A stretch of DNA of 64,000 bases from Heterodera schachtii. Its lineage: Eukaryota > Nematoda > Chromadorea > Rhabditida > Heteroderidae. Shown here piece after piece: positions 9,728-22,900 of this stretch (within the stretch, counting starts at the first letter, position 1; the number at the start of each line of letters is the position of its first letter). A program made the position numbers and the translations under genes. The notes under the pieces were generated by a model that searched no databases, was not told where the DNA came from, and was given only the letters and a program-made list of their open reading frames with translations. Location of the stretch: assembly GCA_023374025.1 (NCBI GenBank), contig SIJG01000149.1, forward strand, positions 62,001 to 126,000. Direction: 5' to 3'.

Positions 9728-10631
9728 TTACTCTTTGATCGCTTTTTTTGTTGCACTAATACTTTTATTGTCACCGCTCAAATCGTCAATGAGTCTATTC
9801 TGCAACATCAGATGCTCAGCGCTTTTCGACTTTCTGATTGCTTTTGAGTTACTTCTGGCAAGTTTTTTGCGCTCTTTTGTGCCATCCGACAATTCCTAAT
9901 TTTTGAACAACAATATTATTAATTTTAGCATATTTAAATGAAAAAAATATATAACAAAATTCCTATTATATCGAATGTTTGTATTGGGAAAATTCATAAA
10001 TTTATTTTTTTTAATATATGATAATTGATAAACTTTTGAAAACGATTTTCGTTATGATCATTTTTTATTTCTTATTAAAAAAATTAAAGAGTGCCAAAAA
10101 TATGGGCAAATCATGTTAGATCTTGTTCCTAACCGGAACATTGGGTTGAGAATATTAAATTTTGCCCATTTATATGAAAAAGAAATTTCTTTTTAATTTG
10201 CGGACGAATAGAGACTGACTGATAAGGATGATAAGCTTCTTCGCGAAGAATATTAATAAATGGATAAATTAAGGCGGTAATTGATCCTATATGATCAAGC
10301 AAATTAGTGGGCAGGATGGTCGGGCTGGTAGAACCATGGTTTGAAAAACCAGAGGACGCCGGTTCAAAGCCGGCCCGCCCCCGAGTTTTTCCCTCAAAAG
10401 CTTCCAAAGCTCGTTCTTATTGCCAAGTAAAATTATTGCACTTTAATATTATTAAATTTTATAAAAGAAATGTCTTTTTTTAATTTAAATATTTGTTAAT
10501 TTTACTTTCACTAAAATGAGCGCATTCTCCACGTAAATTAACATTTTGAGCAGTTCCTTCTTTTTCTCCATTTGTGGCAACGTTTTGGCCAGCGCCATCT
10601 CAAACCCAAGATGCATTTGTTTCTTTTTGAT
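9728..10631 (-). CDS. Two candidate exons of a small basic protein
   Basis: Exon a (10512-10631, acceptor ATTTCAAG) reads MHLGFEMALAKTLPQMEKKK then LLKMLIYVENALIL and ends at a GTGAAAG donor in phase 0. Exon b (9728-9895, acceptor AAAATTAG) enters in phase 0 with ELSDGTKERKKLARSNSKAI and continues through SKSAEHLMLQNRLIDDLSG to TAA. If the first Met is used, the product is about 90 residues, Lys/Ser-rich in its second half. Function is unknown. Confidence 0.4.
10309..10380 (+). tRNA. tRNA-like sequence, 72 nt (possible SINE head or pseudogene)
   Basis: Begins GGGCAGGATGGTCGGGCTGG, resembling type-II tRNA 5' halves. It has an anticodon arm TGGT-TTGAAAA-ACCA (anticodon would read GAA) and a good T-arm GCCGG-TTCAAAG-CCGGC with a canonical B-box. 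The CCCGCCC 3' end pairs with GGGCAGG with one mismatch. The D-arm is poor. It is probably tRNA-derived; a functional tRNA is less likely. Confidence 0.45.
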
Positions 10632-10844
10632 CTTGAAATTTCATTTTTTAAAAAATTCAATACTTTTATTTATTTTTAAAATTATTTTTATTTAAATTTC
10701 GAACATATTTTCTTGAAAACTCATAAAAATTTGCTTTTTTAAATATGCACAAAGAAAACTATACCGTGTTTATTGCTAGCTTAAATGTACGTCTGCTTGT
10801 GGGCACTAATTTTTGTTTGACTCTGAAAATTCGAAGGATTTTTA

Positions 10845-11736
10845 TTACAGGCATTTTTTAGACAAAATGCCAAACAACTTTTCTAAAAATGATTTCTTCT
10901 TAAGCACTTCTTCTGGCAACAATTCCTCCATTACGCGTCGGCCTGACTTGGACCGATACGAGCTGCTCTTCATCGATTTGCTGCTAAGACTCCTCGCAAA
11001 TTGTTTTTTTTCACTTTTACTCGCTGATTGTTTTTTTGCACTTTTTCCACGGCGCCAACGCCGACGGTGTTGGCTTTTGGGTTCAAAAATGCCATTTCCA
11101 ATGCTTGTTTCTGGGTTTGGCGCAAACGGAGATGACGACGACAGAATGCCAACTTTGCGTTCTTTATGGGATTAACGAATGCATTAAGCCAAAAATGGAA
11201 CTCAAAAATGTGTTCAGTTTGGCATTGCCAAACAGAAAAAACGATCAGAATTTTTCGAAAAATCAAGTTTATATTCTTTGAAATGATCTGTCTTACTTAG
11301 GGTTGGGTCCTGACCATTGGGGAGAGAACAGTCTGGGACAGGTAGGAAATTTTTTCGACAAAATTAGTCGGGATGGTTGGAGAAATTTTAAAAATGTTGG
11401 GGAGCAACACCCTAGTCAAGGTGCGAATTTTCATAAAAAGTCGAAAAAAGAAAACAAAAAATTTTCTAAAACAAAATTCTTCGAAATTCATTTAAAGGAA
11501 CTCTCATCTAATTTGAAGTGCAACAGAAGAAATTCAGATCAGTTTTGGGCTTAACCCTATGCCAACCGATCAGATTTTGCAGTTATAAAGTGCCAAAAAA
11601 AATTGAATTTAAATCTACCTTCCGCCGCCGTTGGATGTACAATTGTTGAGCATGCCGATTTGATCAGAGTTACGGCCAAACACAGGGAAATGATCAGAAT
11701 TAAAATAATAATTAGAAATTTTTCTTTTCTAATCAT
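10845..11736 (-). CDS. Secreted Lys/Ser/Arg-rich protein gene, effector-like (141 residues)
   Basis: Exon 1 (11619-11736) codes for [16 protein letters not shown], then SLCLAVTLIKSACS. This is a textbook signal peptide: short basic head, hydrophobic core, and a small-residue cleavage zone near SACS. The donor is GAAG|GTAGAT. Exon 2 (10845-11152) follows an AAAG acceptor conserved in position with copy 1, and the phase joins (G|TT). It reads GILSSSSPFAPNPETSIGNG, then a basic cluster RRRWRRGKSAKKQSASKSEK that looks like a nuclear-localisation signal, a Ser/Lys-rich middle, and a helical end MEELLPEEVLKKKSFLEKLF. TAA overlaps an AATAAA. No known domain. Secretion plus a basic cluster is the layout of many nematode effectors, but that role is inferred. 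Confidence 0.65.
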
Positions 11737-12069
11737 TGTAACTAAATTTGGAAATAAATATTAATTATTATAATTTAGTAATAAAAAAAATTATGTGGAT
11801 TTGTGAGTTTTCCCCACCTTTATTTAGCCCATTTTACAGGGTGTTCATGCAATTGATTTATACCGTGGCATATCCCATTTATTGGATTTATTTAATTTAT
11901 ACAAAATACATATATTATGCATAGGAATAAATATATAAAATGGTTTGCAGGAAATATGGGGGTGGGGGGTGGAAATTGTTGACGTAAGCGTTAAGCGACA
12001 TTAATTTTCATAAAATTATTGGTGGCTACTCTTACATTTAATGCCTTAAATATTGAAAAATTTTTTATC
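11737..12069 (-). promoter_or_regulatory. Upstream region of the secreted-protein gene, conserved with 2016-2350
   Basis: AT-rich with an AAATTTAG just before the ATG. Blocks conserved with the other copy include CCCCACCTTTA, AGCCCATTTTACA, TTCATGCA and CCGTGGCAT. Conservation beyond the coding exons shows that the whole locus was duplicated together with its promoter region. Confidence 0.35.
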
Positions 12070-12968
12070 ATTTTAATTTACCAATGTTTTTGTTCCCCTT
12101 TCAGACCCCTCTATAGCGCAAAAATTGACAACCTTATGAGAAAATGAGAGAACATTATGAATATAAAGTTGGACAAACACAATTTTCTTGTCAGGGATAA
12201 CGGCAAAAGCTGGATTACCAACCATTACCGGTCATTTCAGCGAAAGAAAATTGTAAATTTACAGTGCCATGCTTTAATTATGAATTTTATATTGGTTTTC
12301 ATTTTAAATTCTCATTCTCTGAGATTTGTTAATAGGTATTCCGCAATTTTTTTATGTTTTTAAAATAAAATTCATAAAATTGCTTATGGACATTTTAAAT
12401 TTTTATGAAAAATATTTCCATTTGACTCATTTTAATTGATTTTTAATGCTTTTCATATTGCCAATGCGGAAATGAAAAATGCTGCAATTTTATGCCGAAG
12501 AAAAGCAAAGATAGGAAAATTAAATAACTGTTGATAAAAAAGAGATTCAAAATACATTAATTTAAATTAAATTATTTTTAATTGGTTGGCATTATTTAAA
12601 AAGGGAATGATAAAAACGGAAATTATGAAATGGAAAATGACCAGCAGAAGCAGCAAAAAGCGTAATTAAATTAATATGGAGCAACAAAAATTAATTGTGA
12701 TGGGCATGCTAATAAATATTTTACGAAATAAAAAAAATCAATCAAAAAATATTTAGGAAAAATAATTATTAATTTAATGGGAGCCAAATTTTTGAATAAA
12801 AAAACAACAAACAAACAAAATAAATACGTTTAATTTAATTTAATTTTAAATAATTCAACTCCCGCCTAATTAAAAAATAATAACAAAATCAAAAATTTTT
12901 GAAGCAAAAGCAATTTTTAAAAATTAAAAATGGCGTTCAATTTGATTTCTTTTTTTCTCTATCCCTTT
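12070..12968. other. AT-rich intergenic stretch
   Basis: Low-complexity AT-rich sequence with an isolated 68-codon plus-strand frame (12157) that has no splice or domain support. It separates the end of the ankyrin-type gene from the upstream side of the secreted-protein gene. I see nothing else in it. Confidence 0.4.
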
Positions 12969-13941
12969 TCAAATTGGCGTTTGTGGCGTTCCGCCCCTCT
13001 CGACAAGCGTTCGAAATCGGCTAACATTGCCTTGCTCGTCGACGAGTTCATGCTCCAATGGCAGTTGCACATTGCTGCTTTCAGCATTAAGCAATGCATG
13101 GACGGTTTGCGCGTCCTTAATTGACCGAAATGGGAAAATATTTGTTATAAATAATCAATTAAAAATAAAAATTATAATTGTAATTTTTATTTTTATTTGG
13201 CTTATTTTTATTTATTGAATTTATTATTGGCTTAAAATTTGAAAAAATCTCATCATCCAATTTCAATAAATATTGGGTTGATTTTTTTAAAAAGATAATT
13301 TTTGCAAAAAATGGGAATTTGATAAAAATTGAAATATCAATTTAAGCCTTCATTAGAAATTTAAATTAATATGCTGAAAAATTTAAATTATGCATTAAAG
13401 TTTATAAAAAACAAAAAATTCAATATTATTACATAAATAAAAATTGAAATATTTTAAAAGTTTTGTTAATTACATCATTATCATCAGGCCCGTAGCCAGA
13501 AAAATTTTTCGGAGGGTGGAATCCGAACACATTTTTTTTTCTTTTTTGCTCTTCTGGCCAAACACTTTGACAAATTTGTCATCTTAGGGTTATATTTAAA
13601 AAATATGGTACAATGAGGTACGGTGGTGCCGATAGGCTTTTATGCATTTTATTCAAATTTGCCCACCTGTGTGTCCACAAATCGTACTCGCGTGTGCACC
13701 GGATCGCGCACCCTCGTGGTTACTGTACGCACAATTCGGCGCTGTTCTTGATCATCTCCCCCGTGTACAGTAGTGGCGTATACTGTACGCTCATCGTAGC
13801 CCTCATCATCGGCCGATGCACTAACATTGCTTAAACAAAATAGTTAATTAAATCTTTAATTAAAAAGAAATTTTATGGTAATAATTATTAACCCATTTCC
13901 ACCGCCCATGGAAAATGCAGCGAAATGATGTTGAGGAGATG
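12969..13941 (-). CDS. unc-44: Ankyrin gene, last exons of the longest tail isoform
   Basis: Three exons with matching phases: 13893-13941 ([16 protein letters not shown]), 13667-13829 ([20 protein letters not shown], then a Thr/Arg/Val-rich end) and 12969-13115 ([20 protein letters not shown] to TPQTPI and TGA). The first two use TTTTAG and TTTAAG acceptors; the last uses AATTAAG. The residue pattern of the middle exon resembles the regulatory segments that follow the death domain. This is the most distal 3' end I can connect. Confidence 0.55.
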
Positions 13942-16900
13942 CTAAAATTAAAAAACAAATTACCAAATGCATTTATAATTTTGTTGAAGATTAATTTTGT
14001 CTAAAAATATTTAAAAAAACAAATAAATAAATTAGCTAATTATCATACATAGTAATAGGAATTAATGTTGACTAATTTTAAAGCGAATCAAAAGTATTTG
14101 TCAGGTGTAAGCTTGTTTTGTAATAAAGTGCATGGGAACGAGAGATGGAACAGAAAAGTCAGGGTGATCGGGATCACGATTTTTACCCGGGATGACGGAT
14201 TTACGGGAATGACAAAATCAAAATTAATTTGTCGAAGAATTAATTTTCATCAAAAAATCTTTTATCAAATAAATTATTTGTCTTTCAGCATCATTTAAAC
14301 ATTGTTATTACTAGAGGTAGGATTTTTATGTGCTAAAATCCTGAAAATATGTAATAAAATATGTTCTAAAAAAAGCTGAAATATGTGCTAAAAACCCAAA
14401 AAATGCCAAAAAAATGTGCTAAAATATGTGTTAAAAATTGGAAAAACCAAGGGTATTTTTGCATAAAAATTCCAAAAAATCTCATTCTTTATCATTTTCG
14501 CCCGCACAATTGCAAAACACATACATTTCAAGGTGTTCGAAAGTAAAATTGATCTTTTTTTTCCGATAAATTTTTTTTTACAATTAAAAGCTCCAGCAGA
14601 GAATTTCGAAATCCAATGACAAATTAAGAATTCGATCGATTTAGTTACTTTCGGCATTTGAAATAAATAAATAAATTTTGAAAATAAGTTGATTTTTAGG
14701 GGTGTATTTTTCAATTTTTTTGTGTTTTTCTTACAAATTTTTCTCAAAAATACGAAAATATGTACAAAAAATATGTGCCAAACCCCGAAATATGTACGAT
14801 ATGTTTTTATGTGCCAAAACGTCAAAATATGTGTTTTTTATGTTTTTATAAGTCGCTCTAAATCGAAAATTGTTCGGAGAAAATACGATTTTTGGGCTTC
14901 TCTCGTAATAACTAAGCCGAAGAAAAAAATATGTAAAAACATAAAAATCCGGGCTCTAGTTATTACATATCATTTGAATTCTTTAATCGTAATTATTATT
15001 CTTCTTTTTTTTTGTGATTGTTAAATTAGTTGCTTCGAATTTGTGTCCAAAAATTGGCTGTTTTAACTAGGGTAGGTCGGGACCGGGAATTTTGGGCAAA
15101 ACCGGGACCGGGGACTTTTCGGGTTGAAAAACCGGGACTTTTTGGCTGGGAAACCCGGGAAAAAACCCGGGAATTTCCCGGTCCCGGTCAAAACTGGTCA
15201 AAACCGGGACTTCAGTACTCAGTTGTCCGTGTTCAGGTCCCGGTCCCGACCTACCCCAGTTTTAAACCAGAACAAATGCCGGAATTATGTGCTTACCATG
15301 TTCTTGCTGCGGCTGCGCACCACTGACACTGTGAGGAGGAGGAGTCGTTGCAGAACCTTGAGCAATTGAGCCGATGTCCACCGGTGAACCATTGCTTAAT
15401 GTATATGTATAGCGAATGCGCGAGAATCTCAGACAAAAATAAATTTTAAATAATTTAAATTTTTCCGTAATTTTGATCCGTAATTTGACTTTTGGATTAT
15501 TTTTTCGAGACGATAGGAATTCCACCTACTTCCCCCGCCCGAAATGAAAAATTAAAAATTTTTAAAGGAAAAATTGGGGCTTTTAAAATTTTGACTCCAA
15601 AATGGCAAAAATTAGTCTTTTTTGGCTAAAACCATAAATTCAAAAAGAATGATTTTTTCAGACACAAAATTATAAATTATTTGTAAAATTGAAATAAAAA
15701 ATGAAGAAAATACATCAAGAAAATCAGTTTTTTGATTTTTATTAACCACTATTTAAAAATTTTTTCAAAAATTCTGACAAAAATTGATTTTTGAAAATTA
15801 ACGGATTGCGGATTACGGGAAATTTGGACCCCCGTAATTACGGATTACGGATTTCCGTAATTGCAAATCCAGTTGCGTGCAGCCCTGGCGAGAATCTCAG
15901 ACAAAAATAAATTTTAAATAATTAAAAAAAAGGGTATTTAGTGGTAAATGTTACCCATTGCCTCCAGCAGCAGCAGTTGGCAAAGGCAATGGGAATGAAG
16001 ATGATGATGTTGCTAAAAATAAAAAATTAAATAATTAAATTTAAAAAATTGGGAAAAAAATTATAAAATCAAATCAGCAGATCATTACTTGAAAATTTTC
16101 CAATATTAAAGGGGAGGGAGGCAATGCCAAAAGATGTTTCTGCATTTCTGAGCATTTTTTAAGAAGTTTGTTAAGAAAACAACTATTTTTCAAAAGATTG
16201 TCCAATCTCTCAAAATTAGGACAAATCTGAAAATTCATCAAATTTTTCGTTCTTTCAGATAGGCTATTTATTTATTATAAATTCAAAAATAAAATAGCAT
16301 TTTTCCAATCCAATAAAAATCTGAAAATTAATTTTCTATTTTTTAGACTGTATATCAAGGGCGTAGCCAGACCCTTGGCTTCAGGGGGGCTGAAATCAAA
16401 ATTCGATTTTTAGGGGTGTATTTTCCGTTTTTTAGTCGATCTTTAGGGGGTGTGTTATGGGTGTATTTTACAAAATTTTTCGCCGTTTTTCACCAAAAAA
16501 TTACAATTTTTTGCCATTTTGGCCTTCATTTTTCAAAAATATAGTAAAATGGGGGTCCGGCGGTGCCGATAGGCGCCGCCGGGAAATTTTTTGAGAGTTT
16601 TAATGCAATTTTGTTAAGAAAATTGCTTAAAATTTCAAAAAAATTACTGATAATTTTTTACTTTTTTTGGGTTTCGGGGGGGGGGGGGGAGCTTTAGCCC
16701 CCTAAGCCCCCCCCCTGCCTACGCCCTTGCTGTATATCTATCTCCACATCGGCACAAAACCGAAAAATCGTTTAACTCCATTACGGTATCCCTTCTTGCT
16801 GGTTTTCTTACGGTGCTCTGCCGGTTTCCGCTCATTTTCCGTCATTGTGGTTGTCGTCGTTGTAATTGTCGTCCCAGTTCGACTGCTGCTGTACTGCTCC

Positions 16901-19900
16901 AACTCGCTGTCGTCCTGTTGCTGACTTTGTGCACTGCTCAACGAGTCCCGTTCGACCAGCAACAATGCTTCTACTTCTGCTTCGTCCTTTTGTTGTGCCG
17001 TTGTCATTTTTGTGCCAAATTCCAACGAGTCCACCGAAGTGTCCATCATCACGCGCTGCTGTTGTTGGTGTTGTTCATTTTTCATCATTTCCAAGCTGTC
17101 CACCGAACATTGCATGGCAGCCGCTGCCGATTCGGCAATCACTTGAAAATGAATTAATTTTTAATTTTAATTAAAATTTACAAAATTTAAATTCGGGAAA
17201 ATGGTCTGATATTTTTAAATTGGTTTTAAAACTAAAGCCCCATTTTGGGAAAAAATATTATAGTCGACTGCACTTAAAAATCGGGTCATTAACAAAAAAT
17301 GATAAATAGCTTCCGGAGAAACCAATTTTCATGTCAATTGGTTAGCCAGTTTTATCGTGCAATATTTTAGAAAAATAAATAATGACAAATTAAATCCATT
17401 TTCAACTAAAAAATGGAAAAATATAAATAAAATTAATTATTTTATGATTATATTTTAAATGATAAAAAAATAAGCCACCTTTCTCAGTTGCCAAATTGTC
17501 CTCATCTTTATGGCTTTGTGCTTCTCCATGTTCAGTGCCAATTTGATGGTCGGCAATAGATAAAGCGGACTAAATTTAATTGACAATAATTACAAACAAA
17601 AAAAAAATACAAAAATACTTGAGACACGGGAACCGAAGACCCGAGAGTTTTTTAATAAAATTTTCTTGTTCACTTAAAACCAATTAAAATTTTCTATAAA
17701 TTAAATCAATTTTTGAGCTTTTCCTAACAAATTTGTAAGCTTTTTTCGAATTTGGCTTCAATTTACATATTTATCAATCAAACTGTAAATTGTAAAGTTA
17801 TTCTTTTTGACTAAGCTATTCTTACAAATTAAAAAATCTTCGGCGCAGGAAAATTTGGGGGGGGGGGGGGATGTCAAAAGCTGGGTAAGAACCCCATAAA
17901 ACAAAAATTGCAATTTATAATCCAATCCCTGTTTTCAAAATTCTCAGGAAAAACATGCCATGCCTAAATGAAATTTCAAAAAAAAACATTTTAGTTTATA
18001 CCATCACCACCTTTTCATCATGGTCCGTCGCCCGCGCGTGTTTCGGCTGTTGCTGCTCTTCCGCTTCCGCTTCCTCCTCATCATCCGCTCCGGTGCTCAT
18101 CCGTTCAACATCCGCTTCGTCCTGCTCGTCCGCGCGCTTGTCCTCCTCAAACAGTCCGTCGTCCGACTCCTCGCGGATGTCGCTGAGCATCATCACGGCG
18201 GCGGCCGCTTCTTCCGCCGCCTGCGCGTCGCGCATCACTTCACGCTCCAACTGCTCAAACTCGGTCAGCGAGGACAACGAGCCGGAGATGGACTCCGCTA
18301 AAGCAAATATTATCAGTAAAGAATATTTATTTAAATAAAAATTATATTCTGTAGCTCATTAAATAAAAAAACTCCCTAAGGGTACTACTGTATCCACAAA
18401 AATTTTAAGGGAGGAAACTTTGACGACATTTTTTAACTTTGTATAAACAAGTTTAAAAGTTTTATAAATGCCAAAATTTGGTTTGATGTGCTTTGTCGAT
18501 TTATGAAAAAATGCCCAAATTTTAAGTCAAAAAAAATGGGAAAATAAATGCTCAACGGTGCCAATATTGCCGACAGAGAAATTCGAACAAATTTCAAAAA
18601 CCATTAAAAATTACTTCAAATTTAAAAACAAATCGGCTTACTTTTCAATAACTCGAAAAAGAATAAAAGAAAAATTGTCAAAAATAACTAACATAATTCG
18701 GTTTGAAATGATAATTTAATTTTATGATTCTTTCAGTATCTTTCATATTAATGGGACAACAAATTAGAGTTGAGCGGGACCGGGAATTTTGACAAAAACC
18801 GGGACCGGGAATTTTGGGGTTGAAAAACCGGGAATTTTTGGCTGGGAAAACCGGGAAAAAACCCGGAAATTTCCCGGTCCCGGTCAAACTTGGTCAAAAC
18901 CGGGACTGGGTACTCAGTTGTACCCGTTTTTTTTCAGTACCAGTCCCGGTCCCGCTCAACTCTACAACAAATAAAGATATTATTTACCAGCAGCTTGATA
19001 ATTTCAATAATAAATCATTGTAAATTTAAATTGGAATTTCCAATTAATGCTCGTAATCATTAAAAATATTATTTATTTTTAATTTAAAAAACATCATTTT
19101 AATGCCTCCTCACCCGAACCGCGTGCCGCTGCGACAGCGGCTGCTGCAGCAATTTCAGCCCGTGCCCTTTCATTTTTTGGCGAAGTTTCACCGCCGTGTT
19201 CAGCACCAACTTCATGGATTTCACGCTCAATCCGTTCAAATTCCAACAAACTTCCATTGGCAGAACTAAGCGTAAAATTAATATTAATTAAAATTTTAAA
19301 TTAAAATAAATTTACCCAGCAATTTCCTGCGATGTTCGATGCTGCTGTCGTTTGGCTGGTGAAGAAGTAACTGAACCAGCGGACACAGAGCCCGAAATCA
19401 TTTCGGCACCAGATTGCTCATCGGAAATCTGAAGGACAATTAAGAAATTAATTTAAAAATTCTAAATAATTATTATCTAATCCATGACTGCCCAAGTTTT
19501 TTTTAAATAAAATTCTTCAAAAAATGTTTGAAGGGCGCGAGCCAGCAGCAGGTGGTACCGGAAAAGAAAAACATCTCATGGCAATCTTTTTTTAGAATTT
19601 CATGGAAATTCTTAATTAGATTTTGTCCAAAAATGATTAAATTGAGGATTTTGAAGAGAATTTATTTCTCAAATTCGAATTTCATTCAAATTTAAAAAAT
19701 TTCAGACCATCCAAATAAGGACAAATCAATCTTGGAAATAAGGGCACTAGGCAGCTCCCTGCTAAAATCTGATCATAATCACTTCTTCTTTGGAGACAGC
19801 CGATGGTGCCCTGTGCCGTGGCATTATTTGTTGGCCCTCAGTTTTTTCTTCGCGCTCGAAAATCTTTATCCCTCTGTTGTGCTGATACTCATCCTGGTCA

Positions 19901-22900
19901 AAATCTTCTTCATCTTCAACATCAATAATGTTCATCGGTTCCTTGGAAGTGTCTAAATTTATATATTTTTTAAATTACAAATTCAAAATTGTATTGTTAG
20001 GGGTTATTTTTAGGTCCTAAAATTCTAAAAAATTTCGAAAAAGTTTTAAAGAAAATGCAGTAAAACAAAAAAAAAACACCCGTTAAGAACTCAAAATTTT
20101 TTGAAAAATTTAATTCCTAAAAATTTATTTTTCAAAAATGTTTTTTCTTTAAATCCCAAAATCGGTATATTTTTTCAATTGCCTATTTTTACCCTCATGA
20201 AGCAAAAACAATTCTTCGTCCTCCTCTTCCTCAGCTCCATGCACTGCTCGAACACGTTGCTGTTCATGTTGCTGTTTTTCGTCGGCCATTTGTCGCTGCT
20301 GTTCTCCATGCACTTCTTGAATATGTTGCTGTTCATGTTGTAGTTGTCCCTGTTGGTCATCGGCCATTTGTCGCTGCTGTTCTCCATGTACTGCTTGAAA
20401 ATGTTGTTGTTCATATTGTTGTTGTTGCTGCTTCTGTTCGTCCTCAATCGGCCGCTGCTGTTGTGGCGGCGTTGGCGCTGCCGGCGGCGGAATTGGCGAT
20501 TTTGGACGACGCAAAATTGGCGAAATGCCAAGAAAGGATGTCTCTGCTCCTCCTACTGCTTGGTGTTGATGCTCAACAACAGATTCACCAATTTTGGCTG
20601 ACAAATCGCCAATTTCATTGTCCTCTTCCTCATCCTCCTCTTCGTCATTTTCGGGCTAAAATTTATACAAAAATTAAACAAATATTTATTTAAAAATTAT
20701 TAAAATTTAATTTAAAATCGAATAAATATTTACTTCGCTCCTTTCTTCTTCTTCCTCAAAGTGTATATTGGCCAATTCAGGTTCCTCCTCTTCTTCCTCT
20801 TGTAAAACCTCTTCTTCTTCTTCCTGCTCCATTGATACCGTATCGGCACTGCTGCCCACAGTAAACTGCGCTTTTAACGGTACTTTCTCCATGTGTTCTT
20901 TGGGCATTTGGGCTTCAACTTTTTCTGCTGCTTTTTCTTTAGCTTCTTCTTCAGCTGCTCCTAGTACAGCTTCCACTCCGTGTTCCGCAACAACTTCCTG
21001 GCCATGTCCAAATTCGGTACGGTAGGTGGTCAATTCGGCGCCAAACTGTTCAATCCTGTCATCTCCAGGCGATGGAACTTGCTCAACTGGTTCTGGTACT
21101 GCTTGATCAGCATCTTTCTGATCACTTCCATGCCATCCAATTTTGCTTTTCTGATCTAACAGAGTGCCAAACTCTGATGCATATGTTGTCTCATGCGTTT
21201 CTTTAGCTGCTTCTTCAACTTCGCGATGTTCATTGGTCGATTCGACTTTTCCATGCTTTTCCTCAGCTTCGCTCATTTCGGCATCACTTTTTTCGGCTTT
21301 TTCAATGATTTCATAGTCTTCAGCAAGTTCAACATGCTCTCTTGGCGATCCTTCAATCTGTGGACTTTGTTCAGCAACTGCTTCATGTTCATGTCCTGAT
21401 GATACCATTTCCCATTCCTCTTGCTCATCTTCAGCAGGCTCACGCACCGGGCTAGCCTTTGGATGAGGTGGGACCTGTCGAAGAATTTAACAGTTTTTAC
21501 TACAAAATTTTACATATTTTTGTTTTAAAACACTTTTGTTATTTTGCAAAAAATAAAAATAAATTTTAATAATCATTTTGACATTTCTTAAATTGCGTGA
21601 TCTTAAAACTAAAAATAAATATTAAAAAAAATCATTATGATTTTTTTTTGAAAACGCTCTTTGTAAAATGCATTAAAAATCAAAAAATCACCCCATAAGG
21701 TTTATCTGTAAATTTTTTTTAAAAAATATCTCAAAGAAAATATTTTTTTCCCCAAAAACTATCCACTAAAATCAAATTTTTTTTTCTTTTTTTTTTTTCT
21801 ATATTGATCAAATTTTGAAGTAATTTTTTTTACTCTTTTGAATAATGGAAATTTGGTCTTTATTTTGTCTATTATTTTAAAAAAAAAAGTGACATTTTTT
21901 TTTTTTTGCTTTTTTCAATTTTTGTGCTAAATTTTACTATTTTGGTGCTTATTTCGTGCTTATTATGAATTTTTGATGCTTAATTATTCTCGTTTTTTTT
22001 TTTTGCTTAAAAGTCCAGTGATGACTTAATAACACCAATGAATAATCATCATCCATCCATCCGTCATCTTTGGCAAAAAAATTTTGAATATTGGCATTTT
22101 GCCGACCTCTTCTTCCATGCCATTTGCCGTTGTAAGGTGAACATCTTCAGGCCATTCTCGAACCTCTTCTCGACTGTGGCTTTCCGCTGCTTCCGCTAAG
22201 CGACCACCTAATGACCGAGCAGGGGACAATTTTTGACCATCCGCTGAGCTTGGAGTTCCCATATATGACCTTTAAAAGTTATAGGAAAATACATTGGCAT
22301 AATTATTTAGTTTAATTAATTTGAGAATTTGGCATTTTTTTATAGCTAATTAATATGGCAAATTATTTAGTTTAATTAATTTGAGAATTTGGCATTCTTT
22401 TATAGCTAATTAATTAACGAGTGATCTAATGGGATGTACTACGTTCCCTCGCCCCTTGCCTTCCCGCCGCCCTCCGATTTTTTTAATTTCAAACTTGGAA
22501 AATTTTCAAAAAAATTTTTTTTAGAAAATTTCAAGAAATAAAAATAGCGATTTTTTGATAAACTTTTTGAAAACACTTTTATTTTCTGAGATTTTTTTAG
22601 AAAATTAAAGGAGACACAAAATTAAAAAAGGCAAAATAATTAGCCAATTCAAGTAAATAAAATTTAGAAAAATTAATATAAATTATTAAAATTTAATTAC
22701 TTACCGCAACGATGACTCATCGCTGAGCACTCGCTCCAGCGCTTCTTCAACCAGCTGATTTGCTTGTTGTTCCGTGACGGTGTAAAGTGCGCGAGTTTCT
22801 TCCGCGTCGCGCTGCTCATCCCCGGCCCAGCGCACCATTAAAGAATCAGGTCGTTGCTGATCAGTTTTAAAATGATCATCAACGGCTTTATCTCGGTGTT

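Noticed and set aside
13485..13625. Possible complete MITE starting CAGGCCCGTAGCCAG
   Set aside because: Only the left end is recognisable; no right terminus or duplication could be found.
20344..20601. Hydrophobic plus-strand frame resembling a membrane protein
   Set aside because: Antisense reading of Gln/His/Glu codons; there is no independent evidence.
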